64,000 nt of DNA from Streptomyces pseudovenezuelae. Lineage in GTDB: Bacteria > Actinomycetota > Actinomycetes > Streptomycetales > Streptomycetaceae. The stretch covers positions 763,688 through 827,687 of the forward strand of contig NZ_KQ948146.1 of assembly GCF_001513955.1 (NCBI RefSeq). Direction: 5' to 3'. The notes under the pieces were generated by a model, which was not told the DNA's origin, ran no database searches, and saw nothing but the letters and a program-made list of their open reading frames with translations. The stretch's first letter is position 1; each line of letters starts with the position of its first letter. Positions 8,849-16,605 of this stretch are shown here, one piece after another. The position numbers were made by a program, and so were the translations under genes.

Positions 8849-9580
8849 TCGGTCACCCGTCGAGCTCGCCGTGTTCGAGCCGCCGGTCGGCGCGTGGTAC
8901 GCCCACGCGTCCAGCGGCACCCGCGCGACGCGGCGGAGCGGGGCGTGCGCGGCCACCAGGGCGTGCGCGGCCTGCGCGATGCCCTGGCCGAGACTGACAC
9001 GCCCCCTGGAGGTCGGGCCCGGCCACGCCGTGCAACCGACCGTCGATCGCGTCGGCGAGGAGTTCGCCGGTCCCCGGGTCGACGGCCCCGGGGACGAAGA
9101 TCCCGTCGGCGCCCGCGGCGAGGAAGCCGGCGGCCCGCTCCGGAGTGGGGGCGGCTCTTCCGGCGCCGCGCGGAAGGTGTCGATCGGGGCGTTGACGTAC
9201 CGAACCGGCGAGGAGGGTGCGCCGTCCGCTCGGGGCGGGCTGGGTCGGGGTTGTCCGCGCTCGCCCCGGAGCCAACGGCACGCGGCCCCGACCGGCGCAC
9301 CCGCCTCGGCGGCGATCCGCCCCACGGCGTCTGGCACCCGCTCCCGGTCCAGGCGGTCGCCGTCCGCCGCGCCCAGGGCCCGGGCGAGCCCGGAGCTCCT
9401 GGTGGCCAGGGCGGCGGGCCGGCGTCGTCGACCACCCGGTCACTCGTGGGCTCCCAGGCCCAGGCATATCGGCAGGGCAAACAGGGTGGCGGGGACGTGC
9501 CGGGGGCGGAAGCCAGGAGTGCCGTCGCGGAGCGTGTCCTGGCGCGCCGTGCGCCTCGCTCGACGATCGGCCCCGCGGCA
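8849..9580 (-). pseudogene. Decayed isocitrate lyase/PEP mutase-family gene
   Basis: No intact reading frame spans this 760-nt gap, but pieces of one protein appear in order on the minus strand in alternating frames. They are LATRSSGLARALGAADG (near 9410), VPDAVGRIAAEAGAPVGA (9337-9280), VNAPIDTFRAA (near 9190), then, shifted, GFLAAGADGIFVPGAVDP (9140-9085) and ADAIDGRLHGVAGPDLQ, then shifted back, RVSLGQGIAQAAHALV (9000-8950). This order is that of the phosphoenolpyruvate mutase/isocitrate lyase superfamily. The metal-binding stretch between GAPV and VNAPIDTF is missing, so there is an internal deletion as well as at least two frameshifts. Edges are approximate. Confidence 0.75.
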
Positions 9581-9607
9581 CCGCCGTCAGGAATCCGGCA
9601 CCGGCCT

Positions 9608-10255
9608 TCAGGCGCGCGCCGCGACCGAGGCCACCGCCCCGCGCACCCCGTGGACGAGCTCCCGCAGCACCGGCGCCACCTGCCCGCTGCGCTCGACCAG
9701 TTCCTCGACGCGCGCCCCGTGGTGTTCCCCGCGGGGCAGCACGGTGCGCAGTTCGGCCGCCGCGGCCAGCGCGACGAGGGCCGCGTCCCGGTCCGTGACG
9801 TCCACCGGCGTGAGCGGTCCCCGCAGGACCTGCCGGGCCTCCTCCTGGAGCGCCTCCACGGCGGCCGGACGGGCCAGGTCGTGCTCCACCGTCGGGAACA
9901 GCCCGAGGACCCGCCGCTTGCGGGCGAGCAGCTGTCCGCCCGCGGTGAGCTGTTCCCGTACGGCGTCCAGGGTGATCCGGGTGTGCGGTGTCACCCAGCT
10001 CCGCCACCGGTGCGGGCGGGATTCGCGGACCAGTTCGAGCAGCCCGTCCAGGACGGGGTCCCCGGTGTCGGCGTCCATGTCGACCGGTGTGGCGATGCCG
10101 TCCACGTCGAGGAGCAGACCGCGCCGGGCCAGCTCGGTGAGGGCACCGGCCCGGACCAGCTGGGGAACCTGCCCGGCACCGGTGGCCTCGGACTTCGAGG
10201 TGTCCCAGGCCAGCAGGTAGAGGTGGGCCGGCAGGGAGAGCGGACCGTCGGGCAC
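9608..10255 (-). CDS. GPP34 (GOLPH3/Vps74-like) family protein
   Basis: A 215-residue homologue of Golgi phosphoprotein 3. The N-terminal LPAHLYLLAWDTSKSEATG, the LVRAGALTELARRGLLLDVDG helix pair and the later LTAGGQLLARKRRVLGLFP (the GOLPH3 equivalent is the hairpin with a KRxxGLFP-like core) identify the fold. In eukaryotes the family binds phosphatidylinositol-4-phosphate and retains glycosyltransferases; the bacterial role is unknown, and several paralogues per genome are usual in Streptomyces. GTG 10255 is preceded by AGGAGG with short spacing (4 nt). It diverges from the ABC-F gene. Confidence 0.85.
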   Translation of the reverse strand: MPDGPLSLPAHLYLLAWDTSKSEATGAGQVPQLVRAGALTELARRGLLLDVDGIATPVDMDADTGDPVLDGLLELVRESRPHRWRSWVTPHTRITLDAVREQLTAGGQLLARKRRVLGLFPTVEHDLARPAAVEALQEEARQVLRGPLTPVDVTDRDAALVALAAAAELRTVLPRGEHHGARVEELVERSGQVAPVLRELVHGVRGAVASVAARA

Positions 10256-10281
10256 GGGGCCTCCTAAGGCGCATTAACTCG

Positions 10282-10310
10282 TTGACAGCCCTATGGCCGC
10301 CTCGTACGGT
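10282..10310 (+). promoter_or_regulatory. Housekeeping-type promoter of the ABC-F gene
   Basis: TTGACA (10282-10287), a 17-nt spacer and TACGGT (10305-10310) match the HrdB consensus well. Transcription would begin near 10317, leaving an untranslated leader of about 225 nt before the ABC-F start codon. Confidence 0.65.
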
Positions 10311-10367
10311 GTAGAACGCTTCTGTTGCCGTCGATCGGAGTAGGACGTTGCTCGTCTGAGGTTTTGA

Positions 10368-10396
10368 GACACCGTGTCACACACCTGAGGTGTGTG
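10368..10396 (+). promoter_or_regulatory. Overlapping palindromes in the ABC-F leader
   Basis: GACACCGTGTC (10368-10378) is immediately followed by CACACACCTGAGGTGTGTG (10378-10396), whose 9-nt arms are perfect around one central G. They lie 50-80 nt into the predicted leader. They could be an operator downstream of the promoter or part of a leader RNA fold. The one-base loop argues against a simple terminator hairpin. Confidence 0.5.
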
Positions 10397-10540
10397 CGCC
10401 GCGTGCGACCTCGGCATACGAGCCGTTCCCGACGAGCAGGACCTTGTCCCCGCCCTCCGGTCCCCTGTTCCTCTCCCGTGGTCGCGGGTGTCTCGACACG
10501 CGTTTGCCCCTTCTCGCTTCGAGCAACCGCGGAGACCCGT

Positions 10541-12163
10541 ATGTCTGCTTCCCTCACCTGCACCTCGCTCGCCTTCTCCTGGCCCGACGGCACCCCCGTC
10601 TTCGACGGCCTCGACATCGCCTTCGGCCCCGGCCGGACCGGGCTCGTCGGCGCCAACGGGTCGGGAAAGTCCACCCTGTTGAAACTGATCGCCGGTCAAC
10701 TCATCCCGGCCGAGGGCACCGTGCGCGTCGCGGGCGAGGTCGGCCATCTCCCGCAGAACGTCACGCTCGACACCGCACTGAGGGTCGACGAGGCGCTCGG
10801 TGTCGCCGCGCGGCGCGCCGCCCTGCACGCCATCGAGGCGGGCGACGTGTCCGAGGAGCACTTCGAGACGGTCGGCGACGACTGGGACGTGGAGGAGCGG
10901 GCCCTGGCCACCCTCGGTGAACTCGGGCTCGGCCACATCGGGTTGGACCGCAGGATCGGCGAGGTCTCGGGCGGCGAGTCGGTGCTGCTGCGGCTGGCCG
11001 CGCTGCTGCTGCGCCGACCGGACGTCCTGCTCCTCGACGAGCCCACCAACAACCTCGACCTGTACGCCCGCAGGCGGCTGTACTCGGCCGTGGCCTCCTG
11101 GCCCGGGGTGATGGTCGTGGTCAGCCACGACCGCGAACTCCTCGACCTGGTCGACCAGATCGCCGATCTGCGCGCCGGGGAGGTCACCTGGTACGGCGGG
11201 AACTTCTCCGCCTACGAGGAGGCCCTCGCCGTCGAACAGGAGGCGGCCGAACGCATGGTGCGGGTCGCCGAGTCCGACCTGCGCCGGCAGAAGCGCGAAC
11301 TGGTGGACGCGCAGATCAAGTTGGCCCATCGCAGGCGCTACGCCCAGAAGATGTACGACAACAAGCGCGAGCCCCGGGCCGTCATGAAGCTCAAGAGCCG
11401 CTCGGCCCAGGTCTCCGCGGGCAAGCACCGTGTGATGCACGAGGAGAAGCTCGCCGAGGCCAAGGACCGGCTCGACGAGGCGGTGGAGGCCGTACGGGAC
11501 GACGACGAGATCCGCGTCGACCTGCCGTACACGGCCGTACCGCAGGGCCGCACGGTCCTGACCCTCATGGATCTGCAACTCGCCCACGGCGCGCGGGTGA
11601 AGGGCGGTCTCGATCTGCGGGGCCCCGAGCGGGTCGCGTTGATCGGGCGCAACGGCACGGGCAAGACGACGCTGCTGCGCACGATCGCCGGGGAGCTGCC
11701 ACCGGTGTCGGGCGAGGCGACGGTCCATGTCCCGCTCCGCTTCCTGCCCCAGCGCCTGGACGTCCTCGACGGCGAGCTGTCGGTCGCCGAGAACGTGGCC
11801 AGGTTCGCGCCGGGCGCCACCAACAACCGGGTGCGGGCCCGTCTCGCCCGCTTCCTGTTCCGGGGTGCCCGGGCCGACCAGCGGGCGTCGACGCTGTCCG
11901 GCGGCGAACGCTTCCGGGCGGCCCTGGCCGCGCTGATGCTGGCGGAGCCCGCACCGCAGCTGCTCATGCTCGACGAGCCGACGAACAACCTCGACATCGC
12001 GAGCGTGCGACAGCTGACCTCGGCCCTGGAGTCGTACGAGGGCGCGCTGGTCGTGGCCAGTCACGACCTGCCGTTCCTGGAGTCGATCGGCATCACGCGC
12101 TGGCTGATGCTGGACGGCGAGCTGCGGGAGGTCACGCCGGAGGCTCTGGAGTTCCCCGCGTAG
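10541..12163 (+). CDS. ABC-F family ATPase (ribosome protection/translation factor type)
   Basis: A 540-residue cytosolic protein with two fused ABC ATPase domains and no membrane segments. Domain 1 has GANGSGKST, VSGGESVLLRLAALLL and LLLDEPTNNLDLY. Domain 2 has GRNGTGKTT, LSGGERFRAALAAL and LMLDEPTNNLDIA. Between them is the charged P-site tRNA interaction motif linker (about residues 225-320, many Arg/Lys/Glu). ABC-F proteins act on the ribosome; some displace antibiotics. The long leader (see promoter at 10282) is typical of inducible resistance ABC-Fs, but drug resistance cannot be concluded from the sequence. ATG 10541 follows GGAGA by 5 nt. Its last 32 nt overlap the convergent MerR gene. 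Confidence 0.9.
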   Translation: MSASLTCTSLAFSWPDGTPVFDGLDIAFGPGRTGLVGANGSGKSTLLKLIAGQLIPAEGTVRVAGEVGHLPQNVTLDTALRVDEALGVAARRAALHAIEAGDVSEEHFETVGDDWDVEERALATLGELGLGHIGLDRRIGEVSGGESVLLRLAALLLRRPDVLLLDEPTNNLDLYARRRLYSAVASWPGVMVVVSHDRELLDLVDQIADLRAGEVTWYGGNFSAYEEALAVEQEAAERMVRVAESDLRRQKRELVDAQIKLAHRRRYAQKMYDNKREPRAVMKLKSRSAQVSAGKHRVMHEEKLAEAKDRLDEAVEAVRDDDEIRVDLPYTAVPQGRTVLTLMDLQLAHGARVKGGLDLRGPERVALIGRNGTGKTTLLRTIAGELPPVSGEATVHVPLRFLPQRLDVLDGELSVAENVARFAPGATNNRVRARLARFLFRGARADQRASTLSGGERFRAALAALMLAEPAPQLLMLDEPTNNLDIASVRQLTSALESYEGALVVASHDLPFLESIGITRWLMLDGELREVTPEALEFPA

Positions 12164-12839
12164 CGTCCACGACGGCAGCCAGGTCGGTCCCCGCCCGGAG
12201 CAGCGCCACGCTCCGGGCGGCGATCCGGTCGAGCCGTTCCCGCAGGATCCGGCGGGCGTCCTCCAGCCCGTCGGCGCCGTCCAGGGCGGCCATCACCTCA
12301 CGCACGGCCGGGATGCCGTACCCGCCGGCGCGCAGGGCGACGACGACGCGTGCCGCCCTGATCGCCGCGAGGCCGTAGCGCCGCGCGCGCAGGGTGGTCA
12401 CCCGCTCCGGCCGGACCAGCCCTTCCTCCTCCCAGAACCGCAGGGTCGAGGACCGTACGCCGAGCGCCTGCGCGAGCTGGGTGATGGTCATGAAGTCGTC
12501 GTCCCCGCCGGCCTCTTCGGCCCGGATGCCCTCCAGCGCCCGCTGGGCGCGCAGCACCTCCGCGCGCTCCCGCGCGAGCCGGGCGTGGACCTCGTCGACC
12601 GCCGAGGCCGCCTCCGTGACCGTCGCGGTCCGCAGCTCGGCGAGCAGCCGCCGGGCCTCGACGGGTCCGGTGGCCGTGGCGAGAGCCCGGTAGGCGCGCA
12701 GGGCACGGACGTGGAGCGGCGTGTAGGAGCGGTAGCCGTTGCCGGAGCGCCGCGCGGCCGGAATGACCCCCAGCCGCTCCAGGTCGCGCACCTGCTGCGC
12801 CGAGTACCCGGACTCCCTGGCGACATCGGTCGTGCGCAT
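12132..12839 (-). CDS. MerR-family regulator with two MerR DNA-binding domains
   Basis: A 235-residue protein that carries two winged-helix MerR domains in one chain. The first is at residues 1-70 (MRTTDVARESGYSAQQVRD, GNGYRSYTPLHVRAL). The second is at about 117-185 (MTITQLAQALGVRSSTLRFW, RARRYGLAAIRAARVVVAL). A helical stretch (about 80-110) links them, and a short helical tail follows. Classical MerR proteins have one such domain and dimerise through a coiled coil. No cysteine effector site is visible. It diverges from the DUF6194 gene and its stop lies inside the 3' end of the ABC-F gene. The start ATG 12839 has no strong ribosome site. Confidence 0.85.
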   Translation of the reverse strand: MRTTDVARESGYSAQQVRDLERLGVIPAARRSGNGYRSYTPLHVRALRAYRALATATGPVEARRLLAELRTATVTEAASAVDEVHARLARERAEVLRAQRALEGIRAEEAGGDDDFMTITQLAQALGVRSSTLRFWEEEGLVRPERVTTLRARRYGLAAIRAARVVVALRAGGYGIPAVREVMAALDGADGLEDARRILRERLDRIAARSVALLRAGTDLAAVVDATRGTPEPPA

Positions 12840-12863
12840 CGTTCGCTCAACCCCACACCAGCA

Positions 12864-12882
12864 CTTGAAGGCCACGCTTGAA
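12864..12882. promoter_or_regulatory. CTTGAA direct repeat in the MerR/DUF6194 divergent promoter
   Basis: CTTGAAGGCCACGCTTGAA contains two CTTGAA copies 13 nt apart, ending 2 nt before the ATG of the plus-strand gene, within a 45-nt gap between divergent genes. A direct repeat would suit a protein with two DNA-binding heads, but the pairing is speculation. Confidence 0.35.
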
Positions 12883-12884
12883 CC

Positions 12885-13325
12885 ATGAGTATGGAGCAGA
12901 TCATCGCGACCGTGCGCGGCTTCGACGGGGCACTCGTGGTCGTCCCGGAGCCGGGTGGGGACTCTCCCGAGATCGCGTGGGGCGACGCGTTCTTCTACTA
13001 CGTCCCCGACGGCCGAACGCCCCAGAACACCCAGCCCTACGGGACGATCGTCACCAAGGACTACCCCGACGACACCGCCTCCGCCCTGGACCCGCCGGGC
13101 CGCTGGCGGGTCAACGTCCAGGTCGGGCGCCCGGCGCTCCCGGAGCTCCTCGGGGAGCGGCACGACGCCGCGGCGGCCGACGTGCTGCTGCCGCACCCGG
13201 TCCACGGCTCTCTCGGCTGGATCTGCGTGGTGAATCCCGGCGAGCGGACGACCGGGACCGTCGTACGGCTGCTGCGTGAGGCCCATGAGGCGGCACGCGC
13301 GCGTGCGGCGCGACGGCGCTCGTGA
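12885..13325 (+). CDS. DUF6194-family protein
   Basis: A 146-residue soluble protein. The opening EQIIATVRGFDGALVVVPEPGGDSPEIAWGD, then FFYYVPDG, PYGTIVTKDYPDD and LLPHPVHGSLGWICVVNPG are the hallmarks of an actinobacterial domain of unknown function (DUF6194). No signal peptide or membrane segment is visible, and there is no recognisable catalytic motif apart from conserved Asp and His residues. It sits back to back with the double MerR gene, so it may be a target of that regulator. The second ATG, two codons in, is an alternative start. Confidence 0.75.
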   Translation: MSMEQIIATVRGFDGALVVVPEPGGDSPEIAWGDAFFYYVPDGRTPQNTQPYGTIVTKDYPDDTASALDPPGRWRVNVQVGRPALPELLGERHDAAAADVLLPHPVHGSLGWICVVNPGERTTGTVVRLLREAHEAARARAARRRS

Positions 13326-13454
13326 GCCGTGGAGCGTCTCAGGAGGGCCACAGCCTGAGTACGGGGGTTTTGTCGACACGGACCGGCGCTGCATGATGGC
13401 TGACCGGCGCCCGTCACGCGCGCCGCCCCTGTCCCGCCGATACGGAGTTCCCTC

Positions 13455-14231
13455 GTGCCCAGCAAGAAGGCCCTCGTCCGCCGCCCCGGTCCGCGCCTCG
13501 CCGAAGGTCTGGTGACGCACGTCGAGCGGGAGAAGGTCGACGTCGACCTCGCGCTCGAACAGTGGGAGGCCTACGTCGAGGCCCTGCGCGCGCACGGCTG
13601 GGAGACCGTCGAGGTGGACCCGGAGGACGACTGCCCGGACTCGGTGTTCGTCGAGGACACCGTGGTCATGTACAGGAACGTCGCCCTGATCGCGCGGTCC
13701 GGCGCGGAGTCCCGGCGCGAGGAGACCATCGGCGTCGAGGAGGCCGTGGCGCGTCTGGGCTGCTCGGTGAACTGGATCTGGGAACCGGGCACCCTGGACG
13801 GCGGCGACGTGCTGAAGATCGACGACACGATCTACGTCGGCCGCGGCGGACGTACCAACGCGGCCGGCGTCCAGCAGCTGCGGGCCGCCTTCGAACCGCT
13901 CGGGGCGCGGGTCGTCGCCGTACCGGTGAGCAAGGTGCTGCACCTTAAGTCGGCGGTGACCGCGCTGCCCGACGGGACCGTCATCGGGCACATCCCCAAG
14001 GTGGACCGTCCCGCGCTCTTCCCGCGCTTCCTGTCCGTCCCGGAGGAGGCCGGCGCCCATGTCGTCCTGCTCGGCGGCCCCAAGCTGCTCATGGCCGCGA
14101 GCGCGCCGAAGACCGCGGAGCTGCTCACCGACCTCGGATTCGAACCGGTCGTGGTGGACATCAGCGAGTTCGAGAAGCTCGAAGGCTGTGTGACGTGCCT
14201 CTCAGTTCGACTGCGGGACCTGTACTCCTGA
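13455..14231 (+). CDS. Dimethylarginine dimethylaminohydrolase (DDAH)-family amidinohydrolase
   Basis: A 258-residue protein of the DDAH/arginine deiminase-like superfamily, which hydrolyses methylated arginines to citrulline and methylamines through a covalent cysteine intermediate. Visible motifs are DCPDSVFVEDT, GTLDGGDVLKID, VLHLKSAVTALPDG (catalytic histidine) and, at the C terminus, GCVTCLSVRL with the nucleophile probably Cys248. The GTG start at 13455 has GGAG 7 nt upstream. No neighbouring gene explains the substrate, and related bacterial enzymes accept other guanidines, so the exact substrate is open. It appears monocistronic. Confidence 0.88.
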   Translation: MPSKKALVRRPGPRLAEGLVTHVEREKVDVDLALEQWEAYVEALRAHGWETVEVDPEDDCPDSVFVEDTVVMYRNVALIARSGAESRREETIGVEEAVARLGCSVNWIWEPGTLDGGDVLKIDDTIYVGRGGRTNAAGVQQLRAAFEPLGARVVAVPVSKVLHLKSAVTALPDGTVIGHIPKVDRPALFPRFLSVPEEAGAHVVLLGGPKLLMAASAPKTAELLTDLGFEPVVVDISEFEKLEGCVTCLSVRLRDLYS

Positions 14232-14331
14232 TGACCGGACGCATCAGGTCAAGGGCCTCGGACCAGCGGTTCCCGGACTCCTTTGTCATGCCCGGGGAAC
14301 ACGGCTGATCAGGGATCTTTACGGGGCTCTT

Positions 14332-14381
14332 AACCTACGGTCTCGTAACCTACGGTTTCGTAGCCTACGATTCCGTAGGTT
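14332..14381 (+). promoter_or_regulatory. Three-copy 15-nt operator array before the acyl-ACP desaturase
   Basis: AACCTACGGTCTCGT, AACCTACGGTTTCGT and AGCCTACGATTCCGT follow each other without gaps, closed by AGGTT. Each unit forms CTACG-N4-CGTA(G) inverted repeats; the last, CCTACGATTCCGTAGG, is a perfect 6-bp palindrome. The array ends 54 nt before the desaturase ATG. It looks like cooperative binding sites for a TetR-type repressor sensing acyl chains. No such regulator is adjacent. Confidence 0.7.
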
Positions 14382-14435
14382 CCCGGCGCCGCTCGCCGCA
14401 CCCTTACCTGTCTGTCGCGTCCCCCTGGAGTACCT

Positions 14436-15416
14436 ATGACGATCACTTCCCCGCACCTCGGCAGCCCGTCCTCCGCGTGGACCGACGCGCGACTGCTGTA
14501 CGCGCTGGAGGAAGTGGTCGAGACCGAACTGAACCGGCATCTGAAGGTCACCAAGGACTGGATGCCGCACGAGTACGTCCCGTGGAGCGACGGCCGCAAC
14601 TTCCCCGGCTTCTTCGAGGACGGCGAGGCCTGGGACAAGGAGCAGTCCAAGGTCACCGAGATCGGCCGGATCGCCCTGGTCGTGAACCTGCTGACCGAGG
14701 ACAACCTCCCCAGCTACCACCACGAGATCGCCTCGCTCTTCGGCCGGGACGGAGCCTGGGGCACCTGGGTGCACCGCTGGACCGCCGAGGAGGGCCGGCA
14801 CGGCATCGTGATGCGGGACTACCTGCTCGCCTCGCGCGCGGTGGACCCGGACAAGCTCGAACAGTTCCGCATGGCCCACATGAGCGAGGGCTTCGAGTCC
14901 GACAACCGCCACTCCATGCTGCACTCGGTCGCCTACGTGTCCTTCCAGGAGCTCGCGACCCGCGTCTCGCACCGCAACACCGGCCACCAGTCCGGCGACC
15001 CGGTCTGCGACCGCATGCTGGCGCGCATCGCCACCGACGAGAACCTGCACATGGTCTTCTACCGGAACCTGCTCAAGGCGGCCTTCGAGCTCGCGCCCGA
15101 CCTGACGATGATGGCCGTGCGCGACGTGATCGTGAACTTCCGGATGCCCGGCCACGGCATGCCCGGCTTCGAGCGGGCCGCCGCGCAGATGGCCATCGGC
15201 GAGATCTACAACATGCGCATCCACCACGACGACGTGCTCCAGCCCGTCCTGCGCTTCCTGAAGGTCATGGAGATCGACGGTCTCGGCCCCGAGGGCCAGA
15301 AGGCACAGGACGAACTCGGCCTGTACATGAGCGGTCTGGACGCGGAGGCCCTGAAGTTCGACGAGAAGCTGGCGGCGCGCAAGGCGCGGATGGCGGCACG
15401 CGCGGCCGGGGCCTGA
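14436..15416 (+). CDS. Acyl-ACP desaturase (diiron, DesA type)
   Basis: A 326-residue soluble diiron desaturase, which inserts a double bond into acyl chains carried on acyl carrier protein. The two iron-ligand motifs are clear: TAEEGRHGIVM near residue 120 and TDENLHMVFY near residue 205, plus the upstream ligand glutamate in YALEEVVETELNRH. The fold is all-helical with no membrane spans, as in plant stearoyl-ACP desaturase and mycobacterial DesA proteins. ATG 14436 follows TGGAG by 5 nt. The repeated operator directly upstream implies regulation by a fatty-acid-responsive repressor. Position of the double bond cannot be predicted. Confidence 0.92.
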   Translation: MTITSPHLGSPSSAWTDARLLYALEEVVETELNRHLKVTKDWMPHEYVPWSDGRNFPGFFEDGEAWDKEQSKVTEIGRIALVVNLLTEDNLPSYHHEIASLFGRDGAWGTWVHRWTAEEGRHGIVMRDYLLASRAVDPDKLEQFRMAHMSEGFESDNRHSMLHSVAYVSFQELATRVSHRNTGHQSGDPVCDRMLARIATDENLHMVFYRNLLKAAFELAPDLTMMAVRDVIVNFRMPGHGMPGFERAAAQMAIGEIYNMRIHHDDVLQPVLRFLKVMEIDGLGPEGQKAQDELGLYMSGLDAEALKFDEKLAARKARMAARAAGA

Positions 15417-15748
15417 CGCCGGTCCGGCGGGCCCCGTGAGCATCCGGTGCGGGCCGTCGGCTCCCTGCCGGGTCTGATCGCCGCCCCTCCGCAACACGGT
15501 TCGGCCGACCGACGAGGCGGCGGGCGGTGCTGCGGGGCGTGCCGTATCGGCCCCCGCCCGTGGACCGCGTCCTCCGCGCGCACGGCCGGCACCGCCCTGG
15601 GGACTCCGCCGTCACGGGGCCGGCCGGAAGCGCGGTGGCCTGAGCGGCGCCGGAGCCGATCCTGACGGCCGTCACGATCGCCTGCCCCGGCGAGCCGGCC
15701 AGGGGCGCGCGTCTTGCCTGCTCCGTGTGCTCGGCGCACGCTGGTCGT
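15417..15748. other. 332-nt intergenic region with no convincing gene
   Basis: Between the desaturase stop and the IclR start I find no protein with believable composition on either strand, no strong terminator hairpin and no RNA gene. The right end carries a possible promoter for the IclR gene: TTGCCT, then CACGCT shortly before the ATG, consistent with leaderless transcription. Confidence 0.5.
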
Positions 15749-16510
15749 ATGGGTGCTCAAGACGGTGGCCCTACGCTCATCGCTTCCGTGCAGCGTGCCC
15801 TCCGCCTGCTGGAGGCGGTGAGCTCGCACGAGAACGGTGCGCCCGCGAAGAAGCTGGCGCGTGAGACGGAACTGCCCCTGGCCACCGCGTATCACCTGCT
15901 GCGGACGCTGGTCCACGACGGATACGTACGGAAGCTGGACGACGGCGGGTTCGTCCTGGGCGACAAGCTGCAGTCCCTGCACAGCACGGGCCGCGGGCAG
16001 GTGCTGCTCAGCCGCGTCCGCCCCACGCTCGCCGCTCTGCGGGACGAGCTCGCGACCGCCGCCTACCTCACCTTCTACGAGGACGGCGAGATCCGCGTCG
16101 CCGAGATCGTCGACGGCCCCCAGGCGCCCCGTGTCGATCTCTGGGTGGGATTCGAGGACGCGGGGCACGCCACCGCACTGGGCAAGTCCGTGCTGCGAGA
16201 ACTGGACGACGCCTCCCGCAAGGACTACCTCTCCCGGCACTCCCTCGCCGACCTCACACCGCGGACCATCACCAGCCGTCCGGAACTGCTCCGGCGACTC
16301 GACTCCTCACCCGTGGCCCCGGCCGTCACGGACCTGGAGGAGTACGCCCTCGGCACGGTCTGCGTCGCCGTGCCCGTCTACTACGGGGACACGCTCGGCT
16401 CGCTCGGCGTCTCACTGCGGGCGGACCGGCTCTCACGACTCGACGAGGTCCTGGCGCGGCTGATCCCGGCCGCGAGCCGCGTGACCAGGGGCCTCTCGCT
16501 CACTATCTGA
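15749..16510 (+). CDS. IclR-family transcriptional regulator
   Basis: A 253-residue regulator with an N-terminal winged helix-turn-helix (residues 10-75: TLIASVQRALRLLEAV, PAKKLARETELPLATAYHLLRTLVHDGYV) and a C-terminal IclR effector domain (about 85-250), with ATALGKSVLRELD and TDLEEYALGTVCVAVPVYYG as the usual ligand-pocket segments. IclR proteins sense small carboxylates and repress or activate catabolic genes. Neighbours give no obvious target: the next gene, a PP2C phosphatase, starts 95 nt downstream in the same direction. ATG 15749 is chosen because the HTH begins a few residues later. Confidence 0.85.
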   Translation: MGAQDGGPTLIASVQRALRLLEAVSSHENGAPAKKLARETELPLATAYHLLRTLVHDGYVRKLDDGGFVLGDKLQSLHSTGRGQVLLSRVRPTLAALRDELATAAYLTFYEDGEIRVAEIVDGPQAPRVDLWVGFEDAGHATALGKSVLRELDDASRKDYLSRHSLADLTPRTITSRPELLRRLDSSPVAPAVTDLEEYALGTVCVAVPVYYGDTLGSLGVSLRADRLSRLDEVLARLIPAASRVTRGLSLTI

Positions 16511-16605
16511 AATCCCCCTCCTTGTGACACCCGAGCCGTACCCCTTTCCTGGATGAAAGAGACATTTCAGCAGCCCCCGCATCAGGTGAGGACTACGGAC
16601 GAAGC

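Noticed and set aside
10378..10396. Terminator or attenuator hairpin before the ABC-F gene
   Set aside because: The perfect palindrome leaves a one-base loop, which disfavours an RNA hairpin; kept as an operator-like element instead.
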